Source: Actinomyces viscosus (GTDB lineage Bacteria > Actinomycetota > Actinomycetes > Actinomycetales > Actinomycetaceae). From it: a stretch of 64,000 nucleotides of DNA. Under the pieces are notes generated by a model. That model saw only the letters and a program-made list of their open reading frames with translations, made no database searches and was not told the DNA's origin. The stretch covers positions 2,728,001-2,792,000 of the forward strand of contig NZ_LR134477.1 in assembly GCF_900637975.1 (NCBI RefSeq). Direction: 5' to 3'. This document shows positions 9,546 through 17,773 of the stretch, in pieces; the first letter of the stretch is position 1; the number at the start of each line of letters is the position of its first letter. A program made the position numbers and the translations under genes.

Positions 9546-10669
9546 AGTACCTCCTTGACAGGGATGCTCAGCATCAAGGCTGGCATGACCTGATGCGCAT
9601 GGGCAAGCGTACCCGTGCTGTGCAGGGTGATGACGGCGAGGACCGGGATGATGACTCTCAGGGTCATCAGGTTGAGGCCGAGGAAGGAGCGCCCGGAGGC
9701 GTGCCGGGCCGTGCGCGACGGCGTCGGCTCCCCGGCCGCGTGGCGACCGGGACGCACGGTGGCCGGCTGCGGCAGCTCGCGGGTCCGCGGGCCGCGGCGA
9801 CCGGTGGACTCCCAGCTGAGCGCCTCACGAGGATCCCAGGCGTCCGTGGGCAGGTTCACGACCGCCCGGTCCAGGGCGCGGGCCACCTCGCGCGCCGAGT
9901 GCGGCCGGTCGGCCGGCTTCTTGGCGAGCAGCTTGAGGACGATCGCCTGGACCTGCGGCGGGACGGCGTCGGGAAGGGCGGGCACCTCCTCGTTGACGTG
10001 GGCGAAGGCGATGTCCACCTGGGTGGCCCCACTGAAGGGGCGGCGCCCCACCAGGGCCTCGTAGGCGATGATGCCCAGCCCGTAGAGGTCTCCGGCCGGG
10101 GTGGCCATGTTGCCCATGGCCTGCTCGGGTGCGAGGTACTGGGCGGTGCCCATGACCATGCCGGAGGCCGTCAGCGGACGCTGGTTGATGCCCGTGGAGA
10201 TGCCGAAGTCGGTGAGCTTGGCCAGGCCCTCGCGGTTGATGAGGATGTTGGAGGGCTTGACGTCGCGGTGGACGACGCCGGAGTCGTGGACGACCTGGAG
10301 GGCGCGGGCCACCTGCGCCAGGATCGGCAGGATCTCGGCGGGGGACAGGGTGCCCTTCTCGGCGATGATGTCGGACAGGGCCCGGCCCTGGACGAGCTCC
10401 ATGATGAGCCAGCCGGTGCCGTCCTTCTCCCCGGAGTCCAGGACGACGGCGAGGTTGGGGTGGCGCAGGCCCTGGGAGTTCTTGGCCTCCGCGCGCAGGC
10501 GGGACAGGAAGATCTCGTCCCCGGTCAGCTCGGGCCGCAGGATCTTGGCGGCCACGGCCCGGCCCGAGCGCAGGTCGGTGGCGCGCCACACCTGGCCCAT
10601 ACCGCCCAGGGCGATCTGCTCCACGAGCTCGTAGCGGCCCTGGATCTGGAGTCCGGCAACGGGCTTCAC
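9542..10669 (-). CDS. pknA: Ser/Thr protein kinase PknA
   Basis: This 375-residue kinase has a domain at about 12-270 with LGGMGQVW, Lys42, HRDVKPSN at 134-141 and DFG at 154-156. A charged linker is followed by a hydrophobic stretch around 330-350 that may be a membrane anchor. There is no PASTA region, as in PknA of other Actinobacteria. It is expected to phosphorylate division and wall-synthesis proteins together with PknB. The GTG start overlaps the pbpA stop, and its stop overlaps the pknB start, each by four bases, which indicates translational coupling. Confidence 0.95.
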   Translation of the reverse strand: MKPVAGLQIQGRYELVEQIALGGMGQVWRATDLRSGRAVAAKILRPELTGDEIFLSRLRAEAKNSQGLRHPNLAVVLDSGEKDGTGWLIMELVQGRALSDIIAEKGTLSPAEILPILAQVARALQVVHDSGVVHRDVKPSNILINREGLAKLTDFGISTGINQRPLTASGMVMGTAQYLAPEQAMGNMATPAGDLYGLGIIAYEALVGRRPFSGATQVDIAFAHVNEEVPALPDAVPPQVQAIVLKLLAKKPADRPHSAREVARALDRAVVNLPTDAWDPREALSWESTGRRGPRTRELPQPATVRPGRHAAGEPTPSRTARHASGRSFLGLNLMTLRVIIPVLAVITLHSTGTLAHAHQVMPALMLSIPVKEVL

Positions 10670-12168
10670 TGGTTCACCGCCGCATCGATGACCTGGGCGG
10701 CAACCGGGCCGGCCACCTTGCCGCCGGTGGCGCCGTCCTCGGTCTCGGCGTTGCCGTCGAGCACGACGGCGAGCGCGATCTGGGGCTTGTTGATGTCCGT
10801 CCCGGCGAAGCCCACGAACCAGGTGGTGGGGCCGCTGTCCGAGCCGGTCTCCGCGGTGCCGGTCTTACCGGCCACCTGGACCCCGGCGACCTGGGCGCTG
10901 GTGCCCGTGCCCTCGGAGACGGCGGTCTGCATGAGGGAGGACAGGGACTTGGCGGTGGCGGAGTCGATCGGGGTGCGGGCCACCTTCTTGGAGGTGGTGC
11001 TGACCTCGTTGAGGTCGGGGTCGAGGGTGCGCGAGACCAGGTAGGGGGTCATCTGCTCGCCGTTGTTGGCCACGGTGGAGGCCACCATCGCCATCATGAG
11101 GGGGGTCGCCTGCACCGAGGCCTGACCGATGCCGGCCATCGCCGTCTGCGCCTGCGAGTCGTTGTCGGGGTAGGTGGAGGGGGTGACCGTCAACGGGACG
11201 GAGAGCTTGGAGTCGAAGCCCCAGCTGTGGGCCTCCTTGGAGAGCTCCTCTTCGCCGACGTCCATGGCCAGCTGGGCGAAGGGGGTGTTGCAGGACTCGG
11301 CGAAGGCGTGGGAGAAGCTGGTCCGGCCGCCGCCGCAGGACTCCCCGCCGTAGTTCTCCAGGGAGTGGTTGGTGCCCGGCAGGGTGATGGTGTCGGGGGC
11401 GTCGACCTCGGAGTCCGTCGTGATCTTGCCGGTGCGCAGGGCCGCGGCGGTGGTGATGATCTTGAAGGTGGAGCCCGGCGGGTAGCGGTTGCCGGCGATG
11501 GCCCGGTTGTCCAGCGGCCGGGAGGAGTCCTCGCTGAGGGTGGTGTTGGCCTCGTTGGCCGCGTTCCCGTCGCGAGTGGCGAAGGCCGAGGGGTCGTAGG
11601 AGGGCGAGGAGACCATGGCGAGGATGGCGCCGGTGCTGGGGTCCAGGGCGACGACGGCGCCCTCGCGCCCGGCCAGGGCGTCATAGGCCGCCTGCTGGAT
11701 CTCGGGCTTGATGGTCAGCTCCACGGCGCCGCCCCTCTGGGAGTCACCGGTGATGAGGGTCTTGATCCGGGAGGAGAACAGGGAGGGGTCGTCCCCGTTG
11801 AGCACCGAGTTACCCGCTTGCTCCATGCCGGTCATGGAGGCGAAGGCGGGCGAGAAGTAGCCGGTCACCGGGGCGTAGAGCGGCCCGTTGGCGTAGACCC
11901 GCTGATAGTTCTCGGAGCCCTGGCCGTTGTCGGACTTCTCGGTGCTGGCGATGGTGGTGCCGCCGGCCACCAGGATCGGGCCGCGGTCGGTGCCGAACTC
12001 CCGGTTGACGGTGCGGCGGTTACGCGGATCGGAGTTGAGGGCGCCGTTGGCGGACAGCGGCTCCCAGATGGCGGGGCGGGCCAGCCCCTGGACGCTGGTG
12101 ACGGACAGGGACAGCGCGGTGAACATGACCAGCACCAGGAAGGCGACCTGACGAATCTGTCGGTTCAT
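10666..12168 (-). CDS. pbpA: Penicillin-binding transpeptidase PbpA
   Basis: This 500-residue class B penicillin-binding protein cross-links peptidoglycan on the outer face of the membrane. A signal anchor lies at about 7-28. The three active-site motifs are present: STFK at 233-236, SCN at 292-294 and KTG within KTGTAE at 435-440. The dimerisation region before the transpeptidase domain is short, as usual for this type. The gene overlaps the upstream rodA-type gene by four bases and the downstream pknA by four bases. The pairing with a SEDS polymerase upstream implies a joint glycan polymerase and transpeptidase complex. Confidence 0.95.
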   Translation of the reverse strand: MNRQIRQVAFLVLVMFTALSLSVTSVQGLARPAIWEPLSANGALNSDPRNRRTVNREFGTDRGPILVAGGTTIASTEKSDNGQGSENYQRVYANGPLYAPVTGYFSPAFASMTGMEQAGNSVLNGDDPSLFSSRIKTLITGDSQRGGAVELTIKPEIQQAAYDALAGREGAVVALDPSTGAILAMVSSPSYDPSAFATRDGNAANEANTTLSEDSSRPLDNRAIAGNRYPPGSTFKIITTAAALRTGKITTDSEVDAPDTITLPGTNHSLENYGGESCGGGRTSFSHAFAESCNTPFAQLAMDVGEEELSKEAHSWGFDSKLSVPLTVTPSTYPDNDSQAQTAMAGIGQASVQATPLMMAMVASTVANNGEQMTPYLVSRTLDPDLNEVSTTSKKVARTPIDSATAKSLSSLMQTAVSEGTGTSAQVAGVQVAGKTGTAETGSDSGPTTWFVGFAGTDINKPQIALAVVLDGNAETEDGATGGKVAGPVAAQVIDAAVNQ

Positions 12169-13892
12169 GGCTGCTGCCTCCTGTCGCTGTCATCAGTGAA
12201 ACCCGGGGCGCGCGATGAGCGCAGTGTCTCCCCGTCCGGTGCGGTGCGCGGTGGAGGCGGTGCCTCCGGGCTGACGGTGACGGTGGGGGAGCCGTCATGC
12301 ACCGGATTGCCGGGGGCCGGTGCGCCGTACGGCGCGTAGGCCTCGGCACCGGTCGGTGCGGCCGCGTAGCCGGCGTCGTCACCGTCCTGAGGGAATCCGC
12401 CGGGGGAGTCGTCGACGACCTCCTCGATGGCCTCCTCGGCCCCGGCGTCCTGGACCTGGCGGCGCAGGGAGACCGGCAGCTCGGCCGTGTCGATGATCCG
12501 CGGCGCGTGGGTGGCGGGGCGCCGGGCGGCGTCGGACAGGCGCAGCAGGAGGGCCAGGATGACCCAGTTGGCGATGAGCGAGGACCCGCCGTAGGCCAGG
12601 AAGGGCAGGGTGAGCCCGGTCAGCGGGATGAGCCGGGTGACGCCGCCGATGACGACGAAGATCTGCAGGGCGATGGCGAAGGACAGGCCCACGGCCAGGA
12701 GCTTGCCGAAGCCGTCGCGCAGCGAGACGGCGGTGCGCAGCCCCCTCTGGATGAGGACGAGGTAGAGCATGAGGATGGCGAGCGTGCCGGTCAGGCCCAG
12801 CTCCTCACCCAGCGAGGCGAAGATGAAGTCGGAGTTGGCGAAGGTGACGAGGGTCGGTGAGCCCTTGCCCCAGCCGGCCCCCATGAGCCCGCCGGTGGAC
12901 ATGCCGAACATTCCCGTCAGCAGCTGCCAGGAGCCGCCCGCGGCGCTGAACACCGCGTCGTCGGTGGCGTGGAGCCACCCGTTGATGCGCTGCTGGACGT
13001 GGTGGAGGTGCGTGGCGGCGAACCAGGCCGCCGGAAGGAACAGCGCGGCGCCGATGAGCAGCCAGGAGGGGCGGTCGGTGGCGACGTACAGGACGACGAC
13101 GAACAGTCCGAACAGCAGGACCGAGGAGCCCAGGTCCTTCTGGAGGACCAGGACGCAGATGCTCACGCCCCACACGATGAACAGGGGGCCCAGGTGCCTG
13201 GCGCGCGGCAGGCTCATCCACAGGACCTTGCGGCCCACCAGGGCCAGGTTGTCGCGGTTGGCCACCAGGTAGGAGGCGAAGAAGATCGCCAGCAGCACCT
13301 TGGACAGCTCGGCCGGCTGGAAGCTCATCGGGCCGATCCGGATCCAGATCCGGGCGCCGTTGATGCTCTGGCCGATGAACGGCAGGAAGGGCAGGACGAG
13401 GAAGACCAGGCCCGACCACATGGCCCAGCGGTCCCAGCGTCGCAGGCGCCGGTAGTCGCGCAGCAGGAAGAGCACGGCGCAGAAGAGGATGACGCCCAGC
13501 AGTGTCCAGACCAGCTGCTTGGAACCGACGTAGAACTCCCACTGCTCGTTGGCCTCGTAGGCCAGGTCCAGGCGCTGGATCATGGCCAGGCCGATCCCGT
13601 TGAGCGCCACCGCCGCCGGCAGGAGGACCGGGTCGGCCCACGGGGCGGTGTAGCGCACCCACAGGTGCATGAGGACGGTCAGGCCGAGGAAGGAGCCTCC
13701 CAGCATGACGGTCTGCGCGGGGGAGGAGCCGGTGCGGTTGAGGGCGGTGAGCACGAAGCCGCCCAGGCCGAGGACCAGGGCGACGCCGAGCAGCGCCGCC
13801 TCCGCCCACCGGCCCGAGTGCCTCGCGGTGCCGGCGGGCTGGATCGTCGCGACGCCCGCGGGGGCGCCCATGGGGCCTGGAGCAGCAGTCAT
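12165..13892 (-). CDS. rodA: SEDS-family peptidoglycan polymerase (RodA/FtsW)
   Basis: This 575-residue integral membrane protein has about ten or more hydrophobic helices, starting near residue 30. The family polymerises lipid II into glycan strands. Characteristic stretches include the QPAELSK motif near the cytoplasmic loop and LGLTGTLAIL, with VIGGVTRLIPLTGLTLPFL and AYGGSSLIANW toward the end. A Pro/Ala-rich cytoplasmic tail of about 110 residues follows, possibly a kinase substrate region. Position next to pbpA and the kinases matches the rodA gene of mycobacteria rather than the dcw-cluster ftsW. It starts two bases after the pstP stop codon ends. Confidence 0.92.
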   Translation of the reverse strand: MTAAPGPMGAPAGVATIQPAGTARHSGRWAEAALLGVALVLGLGGFVLTALNRTGSSPAQTVMLGGSFLGLTVLMHLWVRYTAPWADPVLLPAAVALNGIGLAMIQRLDLAYEANEQWEFYVGSKQLVWTLLGVILFCAVLFLLRDYRRLRRWDRWAMWSGLVFLVLPFLPFIGQSINGARIWIRIGPMSFQPAELSKVLLAIFFASYLVANRDNLALVGRKVLWMSLPRARHLGPLFIVWGVSICVLVLQKDLGSSVLLFGLFVVVLYVATDRPSWLLIGAALFLPAAWFAATHLHHVQQRINGWLHATDDAVFSAAGGSWQLLTGMFGMSTGGLMGAGWGKGSPTLVTFANSDFIFASLGEELGLTGTLAILMLYLVLIQRGLRTAVSLRDGFGKLLAVGLSFAIALQIFVVIGGVTRLIPLTGLTLPFLAYGGSSLIANWVILALLLRLSDAARRPATHAPRIIDTAELPVSLRRQVQDAGAEEAIEEVVDDSPGGFPQDGDDAGYAAAPTGAEAYAPYGAPAPGNPVHDGSPTVTVSPEAPPPPRTAPDGETLRSSRAPGFTDDSDRRQQP

Positions 13893-13893
13893 C

Positions 13894-15318
13894 TCATCCC
13901 TCCTGCCCGGCCTGATCGGGCTGAGCCGGTTCGGCGGGCGCCTCCGGTGCGGGAGCGGGCGTGGGAGTCGTGGTGGGGGAGGGCGAGGCTGTGGAGCCGG
14001 AGGGGTTCTGCCCGGAGCCGGCCGGCTTGAGGTAGGAGCGGACCGTCTTGTCGACGTAGGTCTGCGCGTCGCTCATCGAGTTCTGGCTGACGGTGGCCTC
14101 CAGGCGCTCGCGGATGTTGTCGTCGAGCCTCTCCACCGGCAGGTCCGCGTAGGCCTTGACCGAGTGGCTCAGCTTAAGGGGGCCGATGGACTGGGGGATC
14201 CCCTGGTAGATGGCGACCTGGCCGTCATAGGTGGAGACGTAGTAGCGGGTCTGGGTCCAGCGGTAGAACAGGGCGCTGGCGCCGACGAGCGTGGCCAGCA
14301 GGACGATGCTTCCCACAAGGATCCGCCGGCGGTGGCAGCGTCGGGCCTTCTCCTGGGTGGCGGCCTCGGCGGCAATGGCCTCGTCGACGTCGGAGAAGTC
14401 CTTCGCGGAGTCGGGCTGCTCCTCCAGGGTGGCCATGAGGGCCGCGGCCTTGGCGGCGGGGCTGGCGCCCTCGGTGTCCTTGGCCTCGGTCCCCTCGCCG
14501 GCCTTGCGGTGGGCGGCCGCCGCGCGCTCCTGGGCCAGGCGCTCGGTGGCGGCGCTGCCCACCACCTGGGGGACGGTCTGCGGCTCGGGATCGTCCTTGA
14601 CGACGTCGAAGACGACGGCGGTGACGTTATCCGGTCCACCGGCGCGCAGCGCCAGGTCGACGAGCTGGTCGGCGGCCTGACCGGGGTCGGCGACGCCGGC
14701 CAGCACCTCACCGATGGTCTCGGCGGTCACCGGGCCGCTCAGGCCGTCGGAGCACAGCAGCCAGCGGTCGCCGGGAACGGCCTCGCGGATCGACTCGTCG
14801 AGCTGGACCTCGCCCTCGGTGTCCCCCAGGACGCGCAGGAGGACGGAGCGCTGGGGGTGCTGGCGGGCCTGGTCGCGGGTGAGTCGCCCGGTCTCCACGA
14901 GGTACTCCACGAAGGTGTGGTCGGTGGTGACCTGGGTGAGGGTGCCGTCTCGCAGCATGTAGGCGCGCGAGTCGCCCACGTGGACCATGGCGAGCTTGTT
15001 GCCGCTGCGCATGACGCCGATGCAGGTGGTGCCCAGCCCGGCGAGGTCGGGGTCCTGCGAGGACAGGGTGACGAGCTCGGTGTGAGCGGCCTGGACGGCG
15101 TCGCGCATGAGGCCCAGCAGCTCGCCGGCCTGGTGGGAGTCGGCGTCCAGCGGCATGAGGTGCTCGATGGCGACCGCCGAGGCGATGTCTCCGCCCGCGG
15201 GTCCGCCCATCCCGTCGCACAGGAGGCACAGGTGGGGGCCGGCGTAGCCCGAGTCCTGGTTGGACTGGCGGACCAGGCCGACGTCGGAGCGCGCGGCGAA
15301 GCGCAACGATATGGTCAT
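13894..15318 (-). CDS. pstP: PP2C-family Ser/Thr phosphatase PstP
   Basis: This 474-residue phosphatase is expected to reverse PknA and PknB phosphorylation. The PP2C catalytic domain covers about 1-240. Metal-binding aspartates occur in SNQDSGY (Asp22) and LCDGMGG (Asp35), with SDGL near 190-193 and GGPDN near 227-231. A charged linker of about 90 residues precedes a membrane helix at about 333-353. The remaining ~120 residues, rich in Pro, Ser and Thr at the end, are extracellular. ATG at 15318 overlaps the fhaB stop by four bases. Longer in-frame reading upstream falls inside fhaB and is rejected. Confidence 0.94.
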   Translation of the reverse strand: MTISLRFAARSDVGLVRQSNQDSGYAGPHLCLLCDGMGGPAGGDIASAVAIEHLMPLDADSHQAGELLGLMRDAVQAAHTELVTLSSQDPDLAGLGTTCIGVMRSGNKLAMVHVGDSRAYMLRDGTLTQVTTDHTFVEYLVETGRLTRDQARQHPQRSVLLRVLGDTEGEVQLDESIREAVPGDRWLLCSDGLSGPVTAETIGEVLAGVADPGQAADQLVDLALRAGGPDNVTAVVFDVVKDDPEPQTVPQVVGSAATERLAQERAAAAHRKAGEGTEAKDTEGASPAAKAAALMATLEEQPDSAKDFSDVDEAIAAEAATQEKARRCHRRRILVGSIVLLATLVGASALFYRWTQTRYYVSTYDGQVAIYQGIPQSIGPLKLSHSVKAYADLPVERLDDNIRERLEATVSQNSMSDAQTYVDKTVRSYLKPAGSGQNPSGSTASPSPTTTPTPAPAPEAPAEPAQPDQAGQEG

Positions 15319-15791
15319 GAGCGCAGCTCCAGCGTCGTTTGGCCGATTCTGACAGGAATGTTCATGGGGAGCTCCACGGCGCCGTGCACGGGGCGGCCGT
15401 CCATCATGGTTCCGTTGGTGGAGCCGAGGTCCTCCAGCCACCAGGCGCCGTCCTTGGGGAAGACGCGGGCGTGGCGCGACGAGGCGTAGGAGTCGTCCAG
15501 GACCAGGGTGCACGAGGGTGAGCGGCCGATGATGATGGACGAGGGGCTCAGGGGCACGGTCGAGCCGGCCAGGGGGCCCTCGGTGATGACCAGGCGGGTG
15601 GCGCTACGGCGTCGGCCCCGCGGGGGAGGGCCTGACGGCTGCTCAGAGGCGTTCGCGGAGCGCCGACGCGCCGGAGAGGCGGAGGGGGAGTCGGCCATGT
15701 CGCGCCGCATGACGCGCACGATGAGGTACAGGAAGAACCACAGCAGGACCAGGTAGCCCAGCCGGAGGATCGTGAAGGCGAGTGCGCTCAC
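15315..15791 (-). CDS. fhaB: Membrane FHA-domain protein FhaB (FipA type)
   Basis: This is a 158-residue protein with an N-terminal membrane helix at about 5-27, a basic linker, and a C-terminal FHA domain at about 68-156. The phosphothreonine-binding signature is clear: GRSPSC, SSRHARV and LGSTNGT. In mycobacteria the homologue links kinase signalling to division proteins. The GTG start overlaps the fhaA stop by four bases. Transcription is with fhaA and the downstream phosphatase and kinase genes. Confidence 0.92.
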   Translation of the reverse strand: MSALAFTILRLGYLVLLWFFLYLIVRVMRRDMADSPSASPARRRSANASEQPSGPPPRGRRRSATRLVITEGPLAGSTVPLSPSSIIIGRSPSCTLVLDDSYASSRHARVFPKDGAWWLEDLGSTNGTMMDGRPVHGAVELPMNIPVRIGQTTLELRS

Positions 15792-16495
15792 CCGTTGACT
15801 CCGCTGTTCTGGGTGCCGTCCCAGAACAGGATCTGGGTGCGGCCGATGGTGAGGGTGTTGCCGTCCACGAGCGTGACGGCGTCGACTCGCTGGCCCTCGA
15901 CGAAGGTGCCGTTGGTCGAGCCCAGGTCGCTGGCGATGGCGTTGCCGTGGGTCAGACGGATCTCCAGGTGGCGTCGTGAGACGCCGGAGTCGTCGACGAT
16001 GATGTCCGCCTCCGAGCCGCGCCCGATGACGGTGACCGGGCCGGTGAGCAGGTAGCGCTGGCCGTTGATGTCGACGATCGGGTGCGCCGGGGTGGCGGTG
16101 GCGGCGGCGGCCGGAGCGGCGGCACCGCGCCGTGTGGAGGACTCGATCTCGATGGCCGGGGCGTTGGGGGTGTTGTTGACGAGGAAGGAGACCTCGACCG
16201 GTCCGACGAAGGAGTAGCCCTGGTCGGCGGCGTGAGAGGTGGCGACCTCCTCCATCTGACGCACCATCTCGTCCTGGCCCCAGGCCGTGATGCGCTCGAT
16301 GCTCGGCGGGGTGAGGTGGATGCGGAAGATGTTGGGAACCACTGAGCGGTCACGCGCGAAGGACGCGGCGCGCTTGTCCATGGTCTCGCGGAGCTTCGAG
16401 GCGATCTCGATGGGCTCGATGTCGTCCGAGAAGCGGGACATGGCGCGGTTCGTGACGTTCTCGACGCCCTTCTCGAACTTGTCCAGGAATCCCAT
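15788..16495 (-). CDS. fhaA: FhaA, DUF3662 and FHA-domain protein
   Basis: This is a 235-residue cytoplasmic protein. The first ~110 residues (GFLDKFEKGVENVTNRAMS onward) match the DUF3662 N-terminal domain. A C-terminal FHA domain at about 150-232 has IGRGSEADI, SRRHLE and LGSTNGT. The mycobacterial homologue binds phosphorylated partners involved in peptidoglycan synthesis. The linker is much shorter than in mycobacteria. ATG at 16495 has GGGGGAGG about eight bases upstream and is preferred over an in-frame GTG/ATG a few codons earlier. This is the first gene of the leftward operon, whose promoter should lie in 16496-16700. Confidence 0.93.
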   Translation of the reverse strand: MGFLDKFEKGVENVTNRAMSRFSDDIEPIEIASKLRETMDKRAASFARDRSVVPNIFRIHLTPPSIERITAWGQDEMVRQMEEVATSHAADQGYSFVGPVEVSFLVNNTPNAPAIEIESSTRRGAAAPAAAATATPAHPIVDINGQRYLLTGPVTVIGRGSEADIIVDDSGVSRRHLEIRLTHGNAIASDLGSTNGTFVEGQRVDAVTLVDGNTLTIGRTQILFWDGTQNSGVNG

Positions 16496-16751
16496 GGACA
16501 GTACCTCCCCCAATGTGGTGTGGCGGCCCCCGGGATGGAGCCGGGAGGCGGGACTGTCCCGCCTCGCTATGGGCCTGCACGGACCTGCACGCAGGCCGAT
16601 ACCGTTCCCATCGTAACGGTAGCGAAGTCATCGCAGGGAAGACGGCCGCCTCTGTGTGAGGTAATTGTGTCGTGAGCGGTCTCACGGCCGAATAGGGGGC
16701 TGAGGATTGGACGACGGCGGGGGTGGCGGGCTAGTCTCATGCTCGCTTCTC

Positions 16752-16835
16752 GCGCGAGTGGCGGAATTGGTAGACGCGCACGGTTCAGGTCCGTGTGATC
16801 TTACGATCATGGGGGTTCGAGTCCCCCCCCGCGCA
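16752..16835 (+). tRNA. tRNA-Leu, anticodon CAG
   Basis: The sequence folds as a class II tRNA. The anticodon stem CACGG/CCGTG closes the loop TTCAGGT with anticodon CAG, reading CUG codons. A long variable arm (TGATC TTAC GATCA) and a T arm GGGGG-TTCGAGT-CCCCC follow. The acceptor stem GCGCGAG pairs with CCCGCGC with one A-C mismatch at the sixth pair. No CCA is encoded. Its position beside fhaA resembles the leuT position in Mycobacterium tuberculosis, as I recall it. Confidence 0.95.
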
Positions 16836-16842
16836 CAGAACG

Positions 16843-16875
16843 GAAAGGCCCGGGCCATCACGGTCCGGGCCTTTC
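16843..16875 (+). terminator. Hairpin terminator after tRNA-Leu
   Basis: The arms GAAAGGCCCGG and CCGGGCCTTTC are perfectly complementary around an 11-base loop. It begins eight bases after the tRNA end, so it likely terminates the tRNA transcript. Confidence 0.85.
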
Positions 16876-16915
16876 GCTGTCCGCGACGAGTGGAGCGCCC
16901 CTCGGAGCAGTGGGG

Positions 16916-17362
16916 TCAGCTCGAGGCGGACCGGGGGTGCAGGCGGCGCAGCAGGTACCAGGCGGCCAGGGCCCCGACCCAGGCGCCGACGGCGTTCTGG
17001 CCGACGTTGGCCAGCGATGGCCGCCGCTCCAGCATCGGCAGGAGGCTCTGAAGCACCTCGGCGCTCAGCCCGACGACGCAGCCCACCAGCGCCCACATCC
17101 ACCAGGGGATGTCCCGCCAGCCCGCGACGGCGCAGAAGGTGGCCGGCGCCAGCATGACCAGGTTGAGGACGACGTCCTTGCCCTCCGGGCTGAGGAAGGC
17201 CGGTCCCAGCGAGTCCTTGAGATCGGCGACCTCGCGGCCGGAGGGCCACACGACCGCCACGCAGACGATCGCCAGGAGGACGACCGCCGCGCCGCGGGCG
17301 ATCCGCTCGTGGGAGGTGTTGCGCGGGGCCTGAGGGCTGGACTGCTGGGTGGGCACGCTCAC
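16916..17362 (-). CDS. VanZ-like membrane protein
   Basis: This is a protein of about 148 residues with three to four hydrophobic segments: AAVVLLAIVCVAVVW, VVLNLVMLAPATFCAVAGW, WMWALVGCVVGLSAEVLQSL and NAVGAWVGALAAWYLL. The pattern DVVLNLVML, then SAEVLQSLLP and DN-like NVGQNAVGA, fits the VanZ family. VanZ of enterococci affects teicoplanin resistance, but most relatives have no known role. The GTG at 17362 is my choice. A longer frame exists and the ribosome site is weak, so the start is uncertain. It is apparently a single gene convergent with the tRNA. Confidence 0.75.
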   Translation of the reverse strand: MSVPTQQSSPQAPRNTSHERIARGAAVVLLAIVCVAVVWPSGREVADLKDSLGPAFLSPEGKDVVLNLVMLAPATFCAVAGWRDIPWWMWALVGCVVGLSAEVLQSLLPMLERRPSLANVGQNAVGAWVGALAAWYLLRRLHPRSASS

Positions 17363-17437
17363 GACGCTACCGCCCGCCCTCCGGGGACTGAGGAAGGCGG
17401 GCGGTAACGATCGGAGCACAGGAGTGTGGCCCAGGGC

Positions 17438-17773
17438 TCAGCAGCAGCTGGCCTTGATCTCCGTCTCGGCCTGCTCGGCCCGGGCGCGCCAGAACTCGCG
17501 CTCGCTCATGGGCCCGTGACCCGAAGCGCGACCCGAGCCCTGTCCCGACCCCTGCCCCGAACCGTGGGCGCCGTCGGGGCGGTGCGGGCAGTCGGCGTGC
17601 TCGCGGGCGTAGCGCTCCAGGTAGCGGTCGTAGGCGGACTCCCCGGTCAGGTCCCGCCACAGGGCGCGGGCCCGGGCCAGGGCCTCACGCACCCGGCGGC
17701 GGGCGCCCGGCCGCTCCGTTTCCCGCCCCGTCTCCTGACCTGCCGGCTGCGCCGTCGGAGGGGTCCGCGTCAT
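17438..17773 (-). CDS. YbdD/YjiX-family (DUF466) small protein
   Basis: This 111-residue protein carries the family core LTGESAYDRYLERYAREH and, toward the end, MSEREFWRARAEQAE followed by a terminal CC. Between them is an unusual Gly/Ser/His linker with repeated GSGQ units that most relatives lack. In enterobacteria the homologue is encoded with and acts alongside the CstA/BtsT pyruvate or peptide transporter. Here its ATG overlaps the cstA stop by four bases, so the two are translationally coupled, which supports that role. Confidence 0.85.
   Translation of the reverse strand: MTRTPPTAQPAGQETGRETERPGARRRVREALARARALWRDLTGESAYDRYLERYAREHADCPHRPDGAHGSGQGSGQGSGRASGHGPMSEREFWRARAEQAETEIKASCC

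Noticed and set aside
16752..16835. tRNA-Leu as an integration site for a mobile island
   Set aside because: No integrase and no repeat of the tRNA 3' end are seen nearby. The flanking genes are core.
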